From Zygnema cylindricum (taxonomy: Eukaryota > Streptophyta > Zygnematophyceae > Zygnematales > Zygnemataceae): a stretch of DNA of 64,000 bases. Every line of letters begins with the position of its first letter. The stretch's first letter is position 1. A program made the position numbers and the translations under genes. Under the pieces are notes generated by a model. The model was not told the origin of the DNA, did not search any database, and saw only the letters and a program-made list of their open reading frames with translations. The stretch spans positions 1 through 64,000 of the forward strand of contig JBBHKE010003492.1 of NCBI GenBank assembly GCA_037447655.1, written 5' to 3'. This document shows positions 1 through 11,445 of the stretch, piece after piece.

Positions 1-500
1 TAACAAACACTTTACGTTGTTAACGCTCACAAAACTATAAAAAAAAAAACCCTAATCTATATTTCTAACACAAATTTGAGTTTGCGCTACCAAAGATATT
101 TGTAACAAACGACGTATATTGTTCGCGGTCACAAAGAGAGGTAAAATAAAATCTGAACCGTGTTTATAAGAAAAGTTTGTGTTTGCGCTAACAACAATAG
201 TGTAAACAAACTATTTATATTGTTAACGCTCACAAAAATATTTAAAAATATCCCTAATCCATGTTTCTAACACAAATTTGAGTTTGCGCTAACAAAGATA
301 TTTGTAACAAACGATGTAAATTGTTCGCGGTCACAAAAAGAGGTAAAATAAACTCCGAACCATGTTTATAATACAAGTTTGTGATTGCGCTTACAACAAT
401 AGTGGAAACAAACACTTTATATTGTTAACGCTCACAAAAATAGTTAAAAAAACCCCAAAACCATGTTTCTAACACAAATTTGAGTTTGCGTTAGGTATTC
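1..500. repeat. Dimeric tandem satellite, ~202-bp unit
   Basis: The motif TGTTAACGCTCAC recurs at 18, 221 and 423, a period of 202-203 bp, so about 2.4 units are present and the array runs off the left edge. Each unit has two diverged ~100-bp halves. One half carries TTGTTCGCGGTCACAAA and the other TTGTTAACGCTCACAAA, and both follow a GTTTGCGCTAACAA start. This A-B arrangement is a simple higher-order satellite. It ends abruptly at GTTTGCGTTAG near 490. No coding potential is seen. Confidence 0.85.
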
Positions 501-2001
501 TGTCGTACTACAGTACAATAGTAATATTGAAGGTGCAGACACATGATCTGTCAGTGAGCAGTAGATACTCACTCAGTGTATAAAGTTTAGGACTTATAAT
601 TATTCTTGAATCCAGTTTTGGGATAATGGGATTTTAAGTGCAGTTTTTGGGAAACTTGCAGGTCTTATATCGTATGGTTTAATGGGTCACTTATGTTGTA
701 ATTTTGGGAATTAACACTGTGTATGCTAGTCTGTGTGTGTGCCAATTCTTGGGGAAGTTGCATCCGTGAGTATGTTTTATAGTGTGTCAAAGGTTGCTAT
801 TTGTGAGGATTTCTTGTCAAGCTTCTGCTTAAGCATGTCTACTTCTACTACTACTACTACCTCCACCTGCACCAGTTGTCATAGAACAACATAAACAGTA
901 ACGATTTATCGATTATCCATAGGTAAAAGGCATATCTCGAATATCGACTTGTGGCTCTCAATATATAACACTATTTTCTAAGACTTTGTTTAATGTTGTT
1001 TCAACTTTGTACCTTGTACTTTTTGACAAAATGTAATTAAGTGTGCTTGCCCGAAAAAAGCCTTTTTTTTCCACTAGACTTAAACAGAACATCCAACGGT
1101 TAAGAGAACGTTATAAATATATTGTTTGTACTGCGATGTCCAATATATCGTATCTATGGTATAGTACTGCCATATCGAGAGAAGACCGACACCCCTGCCG
1201 CTATGCCGTACTGGAAACTGCTGTTACATTTATGGTACGTTATCGTCCTTCATTTTTTCTAAAAATTGTTCCTTGTGTCAAAAATCGTAAATGTTTCCTC
1301 CAAATTAGGGTATTAAACATACTTTTTCGTTGCGTAAAACAACTTGTAAAAAAACGATTTTCAAATAATTATGTTTTTCCCATATATTTTTTATATATTT
1401 CCTTTGCTTACACCACATGTCAAGCAAAAGTAATTAGGGGGTGTCCCCATGTAGTAAAGTATTGACTTTTTTATCTCATTTCCCCCTAAAATCCAATCCC
1501 CAACGAGGAAAATTTTAGCCGCAAAAAAAAGATACTTTTACCATTGTAAAGTGAACGTCAATAATTGAATGTACTTCATGTTTGTCGTCTTGTGAAGTCA
1601 TTTTGGCGTTTTCCTATTTTCAGCCCCAGGGCAAAAGAATCCAACTCATCAATTTTTTTTTTTTTAAATCACCTCGTGAGGTGACTTTTGTTAAAGTATC
1701 ACCCGAACAACGGATGACAAACGATACATGCACACGCCATAGGAGTGGGAAAATTTTAGAACGAGGTTGAGTACTCGCTAATTTTCTCCCTACTAGTCAC
1801 GCGGATCTACGGAACAAAATTTGCAGGGGTCTCAGACCTCCACTTTCATTCCTGGGTCTTTGTAAAATTTTAAGCCTTCGTCGATTTTCCCCTCTCCCTC
1901 TCACAATATCGCTTTTATCTCACACTTTTTCGAGTGAGACACGACAATACTGATATGAAATGAAAAATCTTTTAGAAATTATTCTTTTGAAGATATTTTT
2001 T
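501..2001. other. No gene recognised; left part of a dispersed repeat
   Basis: AT-rich sequence. A short (CTA)n/(CTC)n run lies at 843-868. At 900-995 the stretch ends in TATATAACACTA with ATCGAT-rich sequence before it, which resembles the right end of the hAT-type elements annotated elsewhere but is too degraded to call. An open frame of 140 codons at 1043-1465 starts with GTG and matches no family I know; I treat it as chance. From about 1480 the sequence resembles 11455 onward. Confidence 0.4.
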
Positions 2002-2760
2002 TAGTGTTGTGTATCGGCAAGAAATTTATTGGGATAACACCGATACCGATAGTTATCAGTAATTGAATCGTCAAGGGTCACGATACATCACTCCAAGACC
2101 ACCAATTTTTTTATCGGAGATAAGTACAAAAAATATAGTATGCATATAGTTGTAGTATATAATGTATTGTATTATATTATTGACTTTAAATAGCGTGGCA
2201 TGCCATGTATGAAAGTTTGTTTTATATTTTCTTTAACGGGAGTTTAGTACGGACATTGTAGCACATAAACGATGACAAATTTAAAATAGTAGTTTATTGC
2301 ACGAAAAGTATAGTACTAAATATAAAAAAAATAATTACAAGGGGTGATATCTTTCATTTTGGAAAACCAAGTGAGCAGATTTGACAGACTGTCACCATTT
2401 ACTGCCACCATAATTTGAGAATTTTGTGAGGCGTCTAATTGTACGGTCCACACAGTTATCGGTACCGTGTTATCGCGATAAATATCCAATATTATCGGTT
2501 TTTTATCGGCGATAACAGCGGAGTCCATATATCGTGTCGATATATCGATTATCGGCAAGCTAAAAAAGGTGCATATCAAATATCGAAAAAACCTTGTTGA
2601 TACACAACACTATTTTTGTATATTTTTATGGTAAGTTGAGTGAGAAAAGTCGGAAAAACCAAATCGGGAAACCATGGCTAACAGTTATTGAATTAGTGAC
2701 GTCGACGTCGTCATAAGTGAGTATGATGTCACAATGTCACAAAAAACTAGGTGTCTTTAG
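1480..2760. repeat. Dispersed repeat, copy 1 (interrupted by a hAT-type element)
   Basis: Stretches of this interval match 11455-13260 in order. Both start with a CCCTCAACGAG / CCCCAACGAGG block, then a hairpin around CACCTCG (TCACCTC-GT-GAGGTGA at 1669-1684), and both end with GAGTGAGAAA ... ACCATGGC ... GTGACG ... TGTCACAA (2640-2750 against 13140-13250). The hAT-type element at 2002-2612 lies within this copy. The family is unknown to me and no conserved protein is visible. Confidence 0.45.
2002..2612. mobile_element. Non-autonomous hAT-type element, copy A
   Basis: It starts TAGTGTTGTGTATCGGCAAG and ends GATACACAACACTA, so terminal inverted repeats begin TAGTGTTGTGTATC. The interior is rich in ATCGG/CGATA words, including TTATCGGCGATAAC, like the element at 54314-55208, which has an exact 8-bp target duplication. 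Here the flanks are TATTTTTT on the left and TTTTTGTA on the right; a TATTTTT-like duplication that has lost a TA is possible but unproven. No transposase frame is present, so it would depend on an enzyme encoded elsewhere. Confidence 0.7.
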
Positions 2761-3800
2761 TCATTGCTATTTTTGTAGACATCACCAATCGTAGTAAGCT
2801 TCGTAATCGTCTTCAATCGTCACAAGTTGCACAGACGTCTACAATCGTCACATTCCAAAGTTACAATTTCATTTTCGCATATTGGGATCTCTTCAAAGTA
2901 GTACGGAGAATCTTTACTAAAGTCTAAAATACTTCTTCAAAGTATCGATTACAAAGGGACACCCCCTCAAAAACGTATATTTGAGTATATTTTTTGTCAA
3001 CATTCAGGTGTTTATATTCTTTTGTTGCATAGATGTCAACTACCTCACCCGTTACCTGACTTCTCTAACTACTACCTTCGTTGCCACCCTTCCCATTCCT
3101 AACTCCTCCATTGCCTCCACCGCCCCTAATACCTTTGACGTTGCCTCCCCCTCTCTTCTTACCACATCCACTCTCACAATTTCCTTTTTTACCGCCTCTC
3201 CTACCTCCTCTACCCTAACTCATTCCTCGGCTGCCTCATTTTCTCTTTCTTAATCCTCCCCTAGCACCCTCTCCCTCTCTACTGCCTCCGCTACCACCCT
3301 CTTCGCGATTCAACTTCAATTTCGCGCCTAAGTTAAAAGCCAATATGTGTTCTCATAGTGGAGCTCACGTGAAGAGAGAAAGTGATTCTGCGCAACACTT
3401 TCATTTACGTGTGGTTGCCGGAGTTTTGTTATCGTAAACCTTGGCTGACATTGAGATTCTTGAATTTATTATGATGGTCGACGTTCACAAGCTCGAGCGG
3501 CAAAATTTCAACCGGTTGTTACAATATTTTGAAAGTCATAAATGTTCAACTAATTGACCGTTAAATTTAAAGTGAACGGTGCTTAACTTGTACAAATTTG
3601 TACTTAAAATTTACAATCTTTGACAAGGCGACGTAAGTGACTACGTGGAACCAAAATAGTCACTACGATGATCAATTCCCTAAAATAATTAAACAGATGG
3701 TGTTATAAAAGCTAAGTAGATTTAACTTTAAAGCAAAGTAACACAATCCTTATCCCCTAGGGCACTTTCCCATGTGCTAAAGTTACAGTTATTTTATGTC
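2613..3800. other. No gene recognised; pyrimidine-rich tract
   Basis: From about 3040 to 3320 the + strand is strongly pyrimidine-rich, with many CTCC, CTACC and GCCTCC words. It reads as a Ser/Thr/Ala-rich frame of 90 codons, which I take as low complexity. The rest, up to the truncated Gypsy-1 LTR, shows no recognisable gene. Confidence 0.4.
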
Positions 3801-4575
3801 GTTTAGCCACGGAATTTCAGGCGCACGTTTAAAAAGTACCAAATGAATCAATATTTCGTTTGGTACGCACGATGGTTCGTTCGTAAAAATTTTAGTACGA
3901 ACCGTCACCTTCGCTTTATCGAATTTCGTAGGTAGTTTCAAGTGTGAAATTTGCGACCCACATTCGTGCAAAGTCAGGTTTCGTTTTGCGCGCAGTTTTA
4001 CACATAAATGTTACGTAGTGAAATGTAGCGTTTGATTGGTTAGTAAATCTTATGTAGTTTGTAAGAGATTTCACACGTTTTTCCTTGGTCAGTCTGAGTG
4101 TTTGATGATCAATGATTGGCCCAGGTAAAACCTGTTCAACGGAGTGTTGACTCTGGCCTGACGAGTCCAAGGCGATGATGGATAAATTGTGAATTCTAAG
4201 AGAAGAGTAAACATCTTTTTCTTTGGAAAAGATTGTGGAAATTCTGACTGATTTTGGTCTTGAGCGAATAATACCAAATTGGAGCAATGACATTTTTGCA
4301 CTGAAATCTCTTACAAACTAAGTAGTGTTTCAGTAATTAAGAGATAAAATTATTTAAGAGTGGAGAGCAGTGGAAATACTTTAATAAGAAGGGTTAAGCC
4401 ACGACGTGAAGAGACCAAGATAATGTTATGTGGACAGAAGCTTCTTCTAATTTAAAATGTATTTCTTTATGTGAGTGCTTTCCAATTTGAATGTGTGATT
4501 TTCCAATGTGTGGAATGTGTGGTTGAAAATGGTTGTAGTAATGGGATTTTCTGAGAGGTAAGAGATCCTATTACA
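3801..4575 (+). repeat. Gypsy-1 5' LTR (5'-truncated)
   Basis: From GCCACGGAATTTCAGG onward it is collinear with 10676-11445 and ends GATCCTATTACA. The part matching 10471-10675 is absent and upstream sequence is unrelated. Confidence 0.85.
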
Positions 4576-4577
4576 TA

Positions 4578-4592
4578 TGGTATCATGGCTTT
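4578..4592 (+). other. Gypsy-1 primer-binding site (degraded)
   Basis: Two bases after the LTR end lies TGGTATCATGGCTTT. It resembles the TGGTATCAGAGCC site of Gypsy-2 and so points to initiator tRNA-Met, with mismatches after the first eight bases. Confidence 0.5.
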
Positions 4593-5299
4593 GGTTAGAA
4601 ACCAGCGAGAAATTTGCTTACCCGAAAAAATCAACTTCCGTGATTGGTGAGGGTACTCTGACCCATGTAGGTGGAACCACAATATGAAGTGGTAGGGGAT
4701 TGGAGGACCACTCTACCAGCAGCCCCTGGTTAGATGTGGGGTGTGCTTAGGTCATAAAGACTCAGGCGGGGTGGGTAGTGTAGCCACCGCTGAATCTCAC
4801 ACCAGTTACCTAGAGGCCACACAAACTTGCCTTCTCCTAGCAATGATTCCTGTGAAGAGGGATGGCTTGAGTGAGAAATGGGAAATGTGTTAATCGAGGA
4901 GAAAAAAAGTAGAGTACTTTACTTCTTCAAGAGCAAAGGAGTCCAGAAATGACTTAAAACCTTTTATATCCTAAATTGCTACCTATGAGAGCTTTAAATT
5001 TTGCTGTTGCAAAATTTGTTGGGAATTTTTTACCTTTCTGCATCAATGTTGGGGGAATTGAAGAATTGAATTTGCACTAACTTATTTTCAATGTCTTATT
5101 GATTTCTCAGATTTTGATCTTTTACAAAAGATTTGTTTAGGAGAAGAAGTCTTGTATTAGAGCAATCTGAGGACTTCAAATCTGCAGCAAATTTCTTTGG
5201 GAAATTATATTTTATCTTTCATTTTGCTTGAATTCATTGTGTGATATTGGTGAATTGTGCATGGAAACGTGAAATAGAGAATGTTTTGAAAATCGTACT

Positions 5300-6470
5300 G
5301 TGAAGTTGGTCAAAAAAAATAATAATCATGTTGTTGCTGTGGATGAAACAATTTCTGAGTTGAAAAGTGAATTGAAGGATGTTAAAGAAAATGAGAATAT
5401 TTCAAATCCGAAATTGGATGAGCTAATTAATTTAATTTACAGTAGAAATGATATTAATGACCAAAAGGGAGAGAGTAATAAGTGAAATGCCAGTTTTAGG
5501 GAAGATGGCCATGATAGACCTAAGAAGATAAGAGATCTAAAGCTGTCTATTAGTGAGGCACCATCCTTTGATGGTAAGAAGATTGATGAGTTGGATGCCT
5601 GCATTTTTCAGATGAAGTATTATTTGGAATCTAAAACTTGTGATCGCGATGATTACACTTCTTTTGTTGTTACCTGTCTGAAAGAGATTTTGTATTACAC
5701 TCAGAGAAGGTCTAATTTGATTTTCCGATAATGTTTATTACGCGACAATCGGGTCATTACTTATAAATCCCAAATTGGCAATCCATTGGCGAAGTGACTG
5801 TAGCGACCGATAGAAAATTATATTGTGGGGTGACTCCTCTGTATTTAGTTTGGTTTAAATAAAATGGCTAAGTTACATTTTGAGCTATCTAATCCTATAC
5901 TAAAATCAGTAAGAAACATAAAAATAAACAATTTGATGGAATTACAAGATAAGTCATTGGAATTAGAGGATCAGTTGGGGTATAATCGGGAAACTCGATC
6001 CCTCAGAGTAATTTGAATGAATAATCAGAGTGGGGTGAAGAGGAATTTGTTGAAGGGGGTCTAAATGCGGGTCTGGTGAATAGGCAAAATATCTTCAGGT
6101 GAAATCAGAGAGGTGGACAGAGTGTTCATGCAGGAAACAAATTTAACAATAGAGGGGTGTACATTAAGAGTCCTAAACCAAGTATTGATGCTCAAAACCC
6201 AATTTTAGAATTCTCACATACACTAGCTGTCAAAAGAGAGGTCATAGGGCATTTGAATGTGCACAACTAAAGAAAATTAACGGTTATAACTGTGAAGAGG
6301 AGGGACATTTCAGCAAAGAGTGCACCAAACCAAAAAAGAATCAAATGCGGGGGTCCATATCATTACACTAAAGATTGTACAGATAAAGGTTCTTTCAAAA
6401 CAGTTGAAGTCAATGAAGGTCTCCAGAAAGATAGTGCATTGTACCTAGCTGAACTGGAAGCCTAAGTGGT
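5300..6470 (+). pseudogene. Gypsy-1 gag remnant
   Basis: The first open part (5300-5485) encodes a charged, helix-prone peptide with repeated Glu/Lys. After a stop, the frame near 5529-5690 reads SEAPSFDGKKIDELDACI, then QMKYYLES. This fits the start of a Ty3/gypsy capsid (P-x-F-D-G followed by an aromatic-rich helix). Near 6280-6335 the residues C-EEEG-H-FSKE-C give the last three ligands of a CCHC zinc knuckle, with the first cysteine lost. Many stops separate these pieces. Gag would normally form the virus-like particle and bind the RNA genome. Confidence 0.65.
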
Positions 6471-6587
6471 GAGAAACGGAAAGGACTAGCTGAAAGTCCT
6501 CAGTTCAGTCGACCAGATCCAGAGGTTAAGGAGTTAACTCTGGAGGGCAAGCTAATAAATGGAAAGGCTACGATAGCTGAATTTATT

Positions 6588-7181
6588 ATGATGCCAACTA
6601 CACTCCATAGTTTGAACAATCCTTCTGATGAAACACTTAACAACAGACCTATGTTAGGACAGTTAAGTAACGATGACACCAGACACAGTTTGATCAAATT
6701 CAATTCTTTAGTGGGAGGGAAACCATTAAGAGTTATGGTAGATTCGGGTGCTACACATAATTTTATTTCACATATGTTTGTAGAGGAAAATTAAATTCAT
6801 ACAGTCATAAGGGAAAAACCTTTGCATGTTTAGGTGGCAAATGGTAATAAGTCTACATTAGATTTACAAAGTGACACAATAGTAGTTGATATCCAGGGTT
6901 ATAAAATGAAAGTTGTGTGTAAAATAATAAATTTGGGTAGTGAGGAGCTGATACTGGGAAAGCTTTGGTTAACTGAACATAATCCTCAAATTAATTGGGA
7001 AATTAACACATTGAAAGTGAAGTCAGAAAATGGTTGGAAAGTTTTGCAAACATTATCACCTAAAAAATTGCAGAGGAATCATATAAATAACATAAACATA
7101 TTGGGAGTGGACGGTTTGATTTTTGCTAAGCAATTTAAAAAGCACTTAAAAGATAAAATATATCATGTTTTCTTGTTATAA
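6588..7181 (+). pseudogene. Gypsy-1 aspartic protease remnant
   Basis: The frame 6588-6794 ends with VMVDSGATHNFISHMFVEE, the DSG active-site motif of a retropepsin with its usual hydrophobic flank. After a stop at about 6793, the frame 6834-7181 continues with a strand-rich sequence, including GSEELILGKLWLTEHNPQI, which is the C-terminal part of the protease fold leading to reverse transcriptase. In an active element this enzyme would cleave Gag-Pol. The interruption makes it non-functional. Confidence 0.75.
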
Positions 7182-7279
7182 GTAACTGAGGCACTTATTG
7201 TTGAAAGGGGGGGAGAAAACACTAACATTGATGTCATCCCTAAATCAGACACCACTAAAGCTCTCGAAAAACTAAAATC

Positions 7280-8075
7280 TGATTATGTAATTGACATTAG
7301 TACATTTGATGTTGCTGTTAAAGATTTGATTTTTGAATTTCGAGATATTTTCCCAAGTGGTTTACCCTCAAGAAGGCCACCTTCCCGAGATGTGGAACAT
7401 GTTATTAACCTTGAACCGGGATGTAATCCTCCTGTCACAAGAATTAATAAACACATTTTTTTGAGCACGAGGAGTTAAAGAAACAGATCAAGAAGCTTTT
7501 GGAGAAAAGACATATTCAGCCAATCAAATCATCGTATGGAGCTCCATTTCTCTTCGTCAAAAAGAACGACGGAACGTTGAGAATGTGTGTCAACTATCGT
7601 AGTTTGAACTAAATAAAGGTGAATGATACGTATCCGTTACCTTTAATTTCTGATTTGATAGATCGTTTGAAATATGCTAAACTATTTTCTTTGATTGATC
7701 TGCGTAGTGGTTTTAATCAGGTGCCAATTAGAACCAAAGATGTTGACAAAATTGCTTTTAAAACCAGAGTCGGTCATTTTGAATGGATAGTGATGCCATT
7801 TGGTTTGACGAATGCACCGCCTACTTATCAAAGATTAATGAACCAAACCTTTTCAGATTATATAGATGAGGTTGTTTAGGCGTTTTTACATCAAATCTAA
7901 AAAACAACATGTAATTCATTTAAAGAAAGTGTTTGAAAGGTTAAGGGAAAGAAAATTATATGGAAAATTGTCAAAATCGAGTTTTCTTAAAAGAGAACAA
8001 TTATTTTTGGGACATATAGTTAGTGGCGAAGGTGTTAAAACTGATCCATCCAAAATTACTACAATCCAAAATTAG
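7280..8075 (+). pseudogene. Gypsy-1 reverse transcriptase remnant
   Basis: The frames read, in order, VINLEPGCNPPVTR, then [20 protein letters not shown], then DTYPLPLISDLIDRL, FSLIDLRSGFNQVPI and MPFGLTNAPPTYQRLMN. These are the finger and palm motifs of a Ty3/gypsy reverse transcriptase. Breaks include a stop after the YRSLN motif (about 7610) and another after YIDEVV (7877). The following frame resumes at HVIHLKKVFERL, so the strand carrying YxDD has been lost or scrambled. Without the YxDD aspartates no polymerase activity is possible. The thumb part ends near 8075. Confidence 0.85.
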
Positions 8076-8250
8076 AAGCAACCCACTAATGTCACAATAG
8101 TTAGATCATTTTTGAGATTGGCCACTTATTACAAAAAATTATCAAGAACTTCAGTATGATCGCTGCACCTTTGACGGATTTACTTCAAAGAAGGAGACGT
8201 TTGTATGCGGAGCCGATCAGGAGAGAGCTTTGGAGGAATAAAAATGGAAG

Positions 8251-8541
8251 TTGACCTCTACCCCTACACTGGTGTATCATGATCTTGCTAAAGAATTTGA
8301 AGTTCTGATCACTACTGGTGCATCTGATAAAGGTCTATGTGCAGTCATAAGTCAAAAAGTCGACAAACATTTTCATCCTATTGCTTTGGAGTCTAGGAAA
8401 TTCAATGATGCTAAAAAGAACTATCCAACACAGGAAAAAGAATTTCTTGGAATTGTTCATGCATTGGTGAAAAGGTGTTGTTATTTGTATAATAAAGAAT
8501 TTACGGTTCACTATGATAAAAAGGCACTCTCTTATCTATAG
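8251..8541 (+). pseudogene. Gypsy-1 RNase H remnant
   Basis: Translation gives FEVLITTGASDKGLCAVISQ, KHFHPIALESRKF, NYPTQEKEFLGIVHAL and FTVHYDKKALSYL. This is the RNase H domain that follows reverse transcriptase in Ty3/gypsy elements (TDAS-like start, then E, then a D-H pair). The TTGASDKG and YDKKAL segments differ from the usual TDAS and TDHKAL, so catalytic positions are already altered. The 3' part is repeated directly downstream. Confidence 0.8.
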
Positions 8542-8956
8542 AGATTAAGTGATGCATAGATTATGATCGGCAAACAGGTTAGGTGGATGCAAACATTGGC
8601 ATATTTCAAATTTAATATCAAACATATTCCTGGAAAGACAAATGTAGTGCAGTCATAAGTCAAAAAGTCGACAAACATTTTCATCCTATTGCTTTGGAGT
8701 CTAGGAAATTCAATGATGCTAAAAAGAACTATCCAACACAGGAAAAGAATTTCTTGGAATTGTTCATGCATTGGTGAAAAGGTGTTGTTATTTGCATAAT
8801 AAAGAATTTACGGTTCACTATGATAAAAAGGCACTCTCTTATCTATAGAGATTAAGTGATGCATAGATTATGATCGGCAAACAGGTTAGGTGGATGCAAA
8901 CATTGGCATATTTCAAATTTAATATCAAACATATTCCTGGAAAGACAAATGTAGTC
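8341..8956 (+). repeat. 308-bp direct duplication inside Gypsy-1 RNase H
   Basis: GCAGTCATAAGTCAAAAAG starts at 8341 and again at 8649. The two copies are almost identical, with a single lost A in GGAAAAAGAATT and a few substitutions, then diverge after GACAAATGTAGT. The junction shares a TAGT/GCAG micro-match, as expected of replication slippage or template switching. Confidence 0.9.
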
Positions 8957-9199
8957 GCAGATCCTTTAAGTAGATGATTTGAAATAAGTGTGATTATTCG
9001 GGATGAATTGTTTTTAGATGCTTTTAGAAATGGTTATGATAAATATCCTTATTTTGCTGTGATTTGCAAGAATATTTCAAGAGGGAATTCTGACCCATTG
9101 AATGGGAGGCATGTCAAAAACTTTAGAATAGAAGATGGTTTACTGTATTAACAAACAGGGGATAGATTATACATTCTTGAAATGGGAGGCATAACAAAA

Positions 9200-10274
9200 T
9201 AACTTTTACAGGAAGCCCATGAGCATTTAGGACATCTAGGTCGGGATAAAACTCATAATCGGTTGCAGTGTAGATTGTTTTTACCCAGGTAAACAAAGGA
9301 GGTGTCTAAACACTGGTTGTGTCCCTGCCACCAGGTCCTAGCAACCAAAAACCCAGGTCCCCAAACCCTGGATATCGTTGAAAGAACAAAGATAGATTTT
9401 TGGTAGGTTGCCAACTTCATCTAGAAGAACACGAATATCATCGTGGTAGTCAATAGGTTCAGTAAAATGGCAATCTTTATCCCTTGCAAAACTACTCATT
9501 CACTTGTAGATATTACAAAGTTATATTTTGAAATCGATGTCAAACATCATGGAGTCCTCCTGTCTATAGTCAGTGATAAGGATTCTAAATTTAAGTCTGC
9601 ATTTTGCAAAAAATTGCAACAAAATTTAGGCTAGTATCATCAAACAGATTGACAGACACAAAAGATGAACCGTACACTGGAAAAAATGCTTAGGACTACT
9701 TGCAGTGGAGTTCAGAGTACATGGGAATCTAAACTACAACTAATGAAATTTGCATACAATTCAGGTAAACATGCTAGTACACGATTCTCACCATTTGAAA
9801 TTGCATACGGATACCAACCAAGAGAAGCATTAGACTTAATAACGAAGGTCACTCAAAAGAATAGGGGTTTTGGAACAGAGTTTTAGGAATACATTCAAAC
9901 AATTTGGAAAACAGTCTGGGATGCATTAGTGGCGGCACAAAGAAGGCAAAATATATTTAATCCGTAAACGGGGTGATTGGGTGGTAAGCACAGGTGACAA
10001 GGTTTGGCTTTCAACAACTCATTACAGGTGCAAGATCGAGAGACAATCGGATCTTACTAGGAAATTTGCTTCTAGGCACATCAAACCATTTACTGTAATC
10101 GAGATGATATCGTCAGTTGCTGCCAAATTGGACTCTGCGTCTTCAAAAAAAATTTATCCAGAGATACTCATCAGTCAGTTGAAACCAAGAAATCTTCGAC
10201 CAACTAAAAGAGAATTAGAATTGGATCCCTCAATAATTATAAAACCGTTGGTCCACAAATGGGTAATAGATTAG
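9200..10274 (+). pseudogene. Gypsy-1 integrase remnant
   Basis: An HHCC-like start is visible near 9215-9330 (H-E-H-L-G-H, then WLCPCHQVLA). The catalytic core follows with VVNRFSKMAIFIPC, IVSDKDSKFKSAF (second aspartate) and, after a stop, NRTLEKMLRT. Next come KFAYNSGKHASTRFSPFEIA and a GPY/F-like C-terminal region (VSTGDKVWLSTTHYR). The third catalytic residue would fall at the broken joint near 9640-9665. Integrase would insert the element cDNA; here it is inactive. Confidence 0.8.
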
Positions 10275-10410
10275 GTTGGTCAACGGTTTAAGGTTGGTAA
10301 TATTATATTCTGACAAGTGCATTATCTAGGAAAACCAGAAGATGAGTTAACTTTAGAAGATAAAAATTCTTAGTTTTTACAAAGGTATTGGAGGGATAAC
10401 AATATAGAAG
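10236..10410 (+). pseudogene. Gypsy-1 chromodomain-like C-terminal tail
   Basis: After the GPY/F region the frame reads IIKPLVHKWVID, stop, VGQRFKVGNIIF, stop, QVHYLGKPEDELTLEDKNS. The pattern of WVID, R-F-K-x-G, an aromatic HYLGK core and E-L-T-L-E resembles a diverged chromodomain at the end of chromoviral integrases. The aromatic cage cannot be verified and two stops interrupt the frame. Confidence 0.45.
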
Positions 10411-10470
10411 TCACGTCTTAAGAATGAAATGTGTTTTAACTAAGGTTAGTTAAATATAAGAAGGGGACGA

Positions 10471-11445
10471 TGTAACAGTAATAATGGACCGAATTTGTTC
10501 GTAATTGGGTATTTAAGTGTTACGAATATAGAGTTTTGAATTTGGTAGACGTTTGCGAAAGAATCGCACGATTTGGAGTTGTATTTTACAAGTTATAGCG
10601 ATTGGTGTATTTAAGCGAAAACGCGAGGTCAAAATAACGAGTGGGTGTTCATTGTAACGGGTTAAGGGTCAAACTAGCCACGAAATTTTAGGCGCACGTT
10701 TAAAAATTATCGAATGAATCAATATTTCGTTTGGTACACACGATGGTTGTTTCGTACAAATTTGAGTACGAACCTTCACTTTCACTTTATAGAATTTCGT
10801 TGGTAGTTTCGCGTGTGAAATTTGCGATGCACGTTCGTGCGAAGTCAGGTTTCCTTTGGCGCGCACTTTTGCACGTAAATGTTACGTAGTGAAATTTAGC
10901 GTTTGATTGGTTAGTAAATCCTACGTAGTTAGTAAAAGATTTCACACGTTTTTGCATTGGTCAGTCTGGGTCCTTGCTGATCAATGGTTGGCCTAGGCAA
11001 AACCTGTTCAACAAAGCGTTGACTCTGGCCTGGCGAGTCTAGGGCGATGATGGATAAATAGTGAAGTCTAGGAGAAGAGTAATCATCGTTTTTTTGGAAA
11101 AGTTTGTGGAAATCCTGACTGATTTTGGTCTTGAGCGAATAATACCAAATTAGAGCAATGGCATTTTTGCACTGAAATCTCTTACAAACTAAGTAGTGTT
11201 TAGTAGTTAAGAGATAAAATGATTTAAGAGTGGAGAGCAGTGTAAATAATTTAATAAGAAGGGTTGAGCTACGAGGCGAAGAGACGAAGTTAATGTTATG
11301 TGGACTGAAGTTTCTTCAAATTTAAGGTTTATTTCTTTATGTGTCTGCTTTCCAATGTGAATGTGTAATTTTCCAATGTGTAGAATGTGTGGTTGAAATT
11401 GGTTGTAGTAATGGGATTTTTTGAGAGGTAGGAGATCCTATTACA
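10471..11445 (+). repeat. Gypsy-1 3' LTR (975 bp)
   Basis: It begins TGTAACAGTAATAATGG directly after the polypurine tract AAGAAGGGGACGA (10458-10470) and ends GATCCTATTACA. Its 3' 770 bp matches 3801-4575. Confidence 0.9.

Larger units (their letters stand above)
3801..11445 (+). mobile_element. Gypsy-1: decayed Ty3/gypsy LTR retrotransposon
   Basis: Two direct LTR copies flank gag, protease, reverse transcriptase, RNase H and integrase remnants in the usual Ty3/gypsy order on the + strand. The 3' LTR (10471-11445) is complete and runs TGTAACAG...TATTACA. The 5' LTR (3801-4575) lacks about its first 205 bp. Every coding segment has stops or frameshifts, the YxDD region of the reverse transcriptase is lost, and part of RNase H is duplicated. 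The element cannot be active. Because the left end is truncated, no target duplication can be identified. Confidence 0.9.

Noticed and set aside
900-995. Another hAT-type right end
   Set aside because: Only a weak TATAACACTA end with ATCGAT words; no matching left end or target duplication found.
1043-1465. 140-codon open frame
   Set aside because: Starts with GTG, has no recognisable domain and lies in AT-rich repeat sequence.
2981-3253. Ser/Thr/Ala-rich 90-codon frame
   Set aside because: Composition explained by a pyrimidine-rich low-complexity tract.
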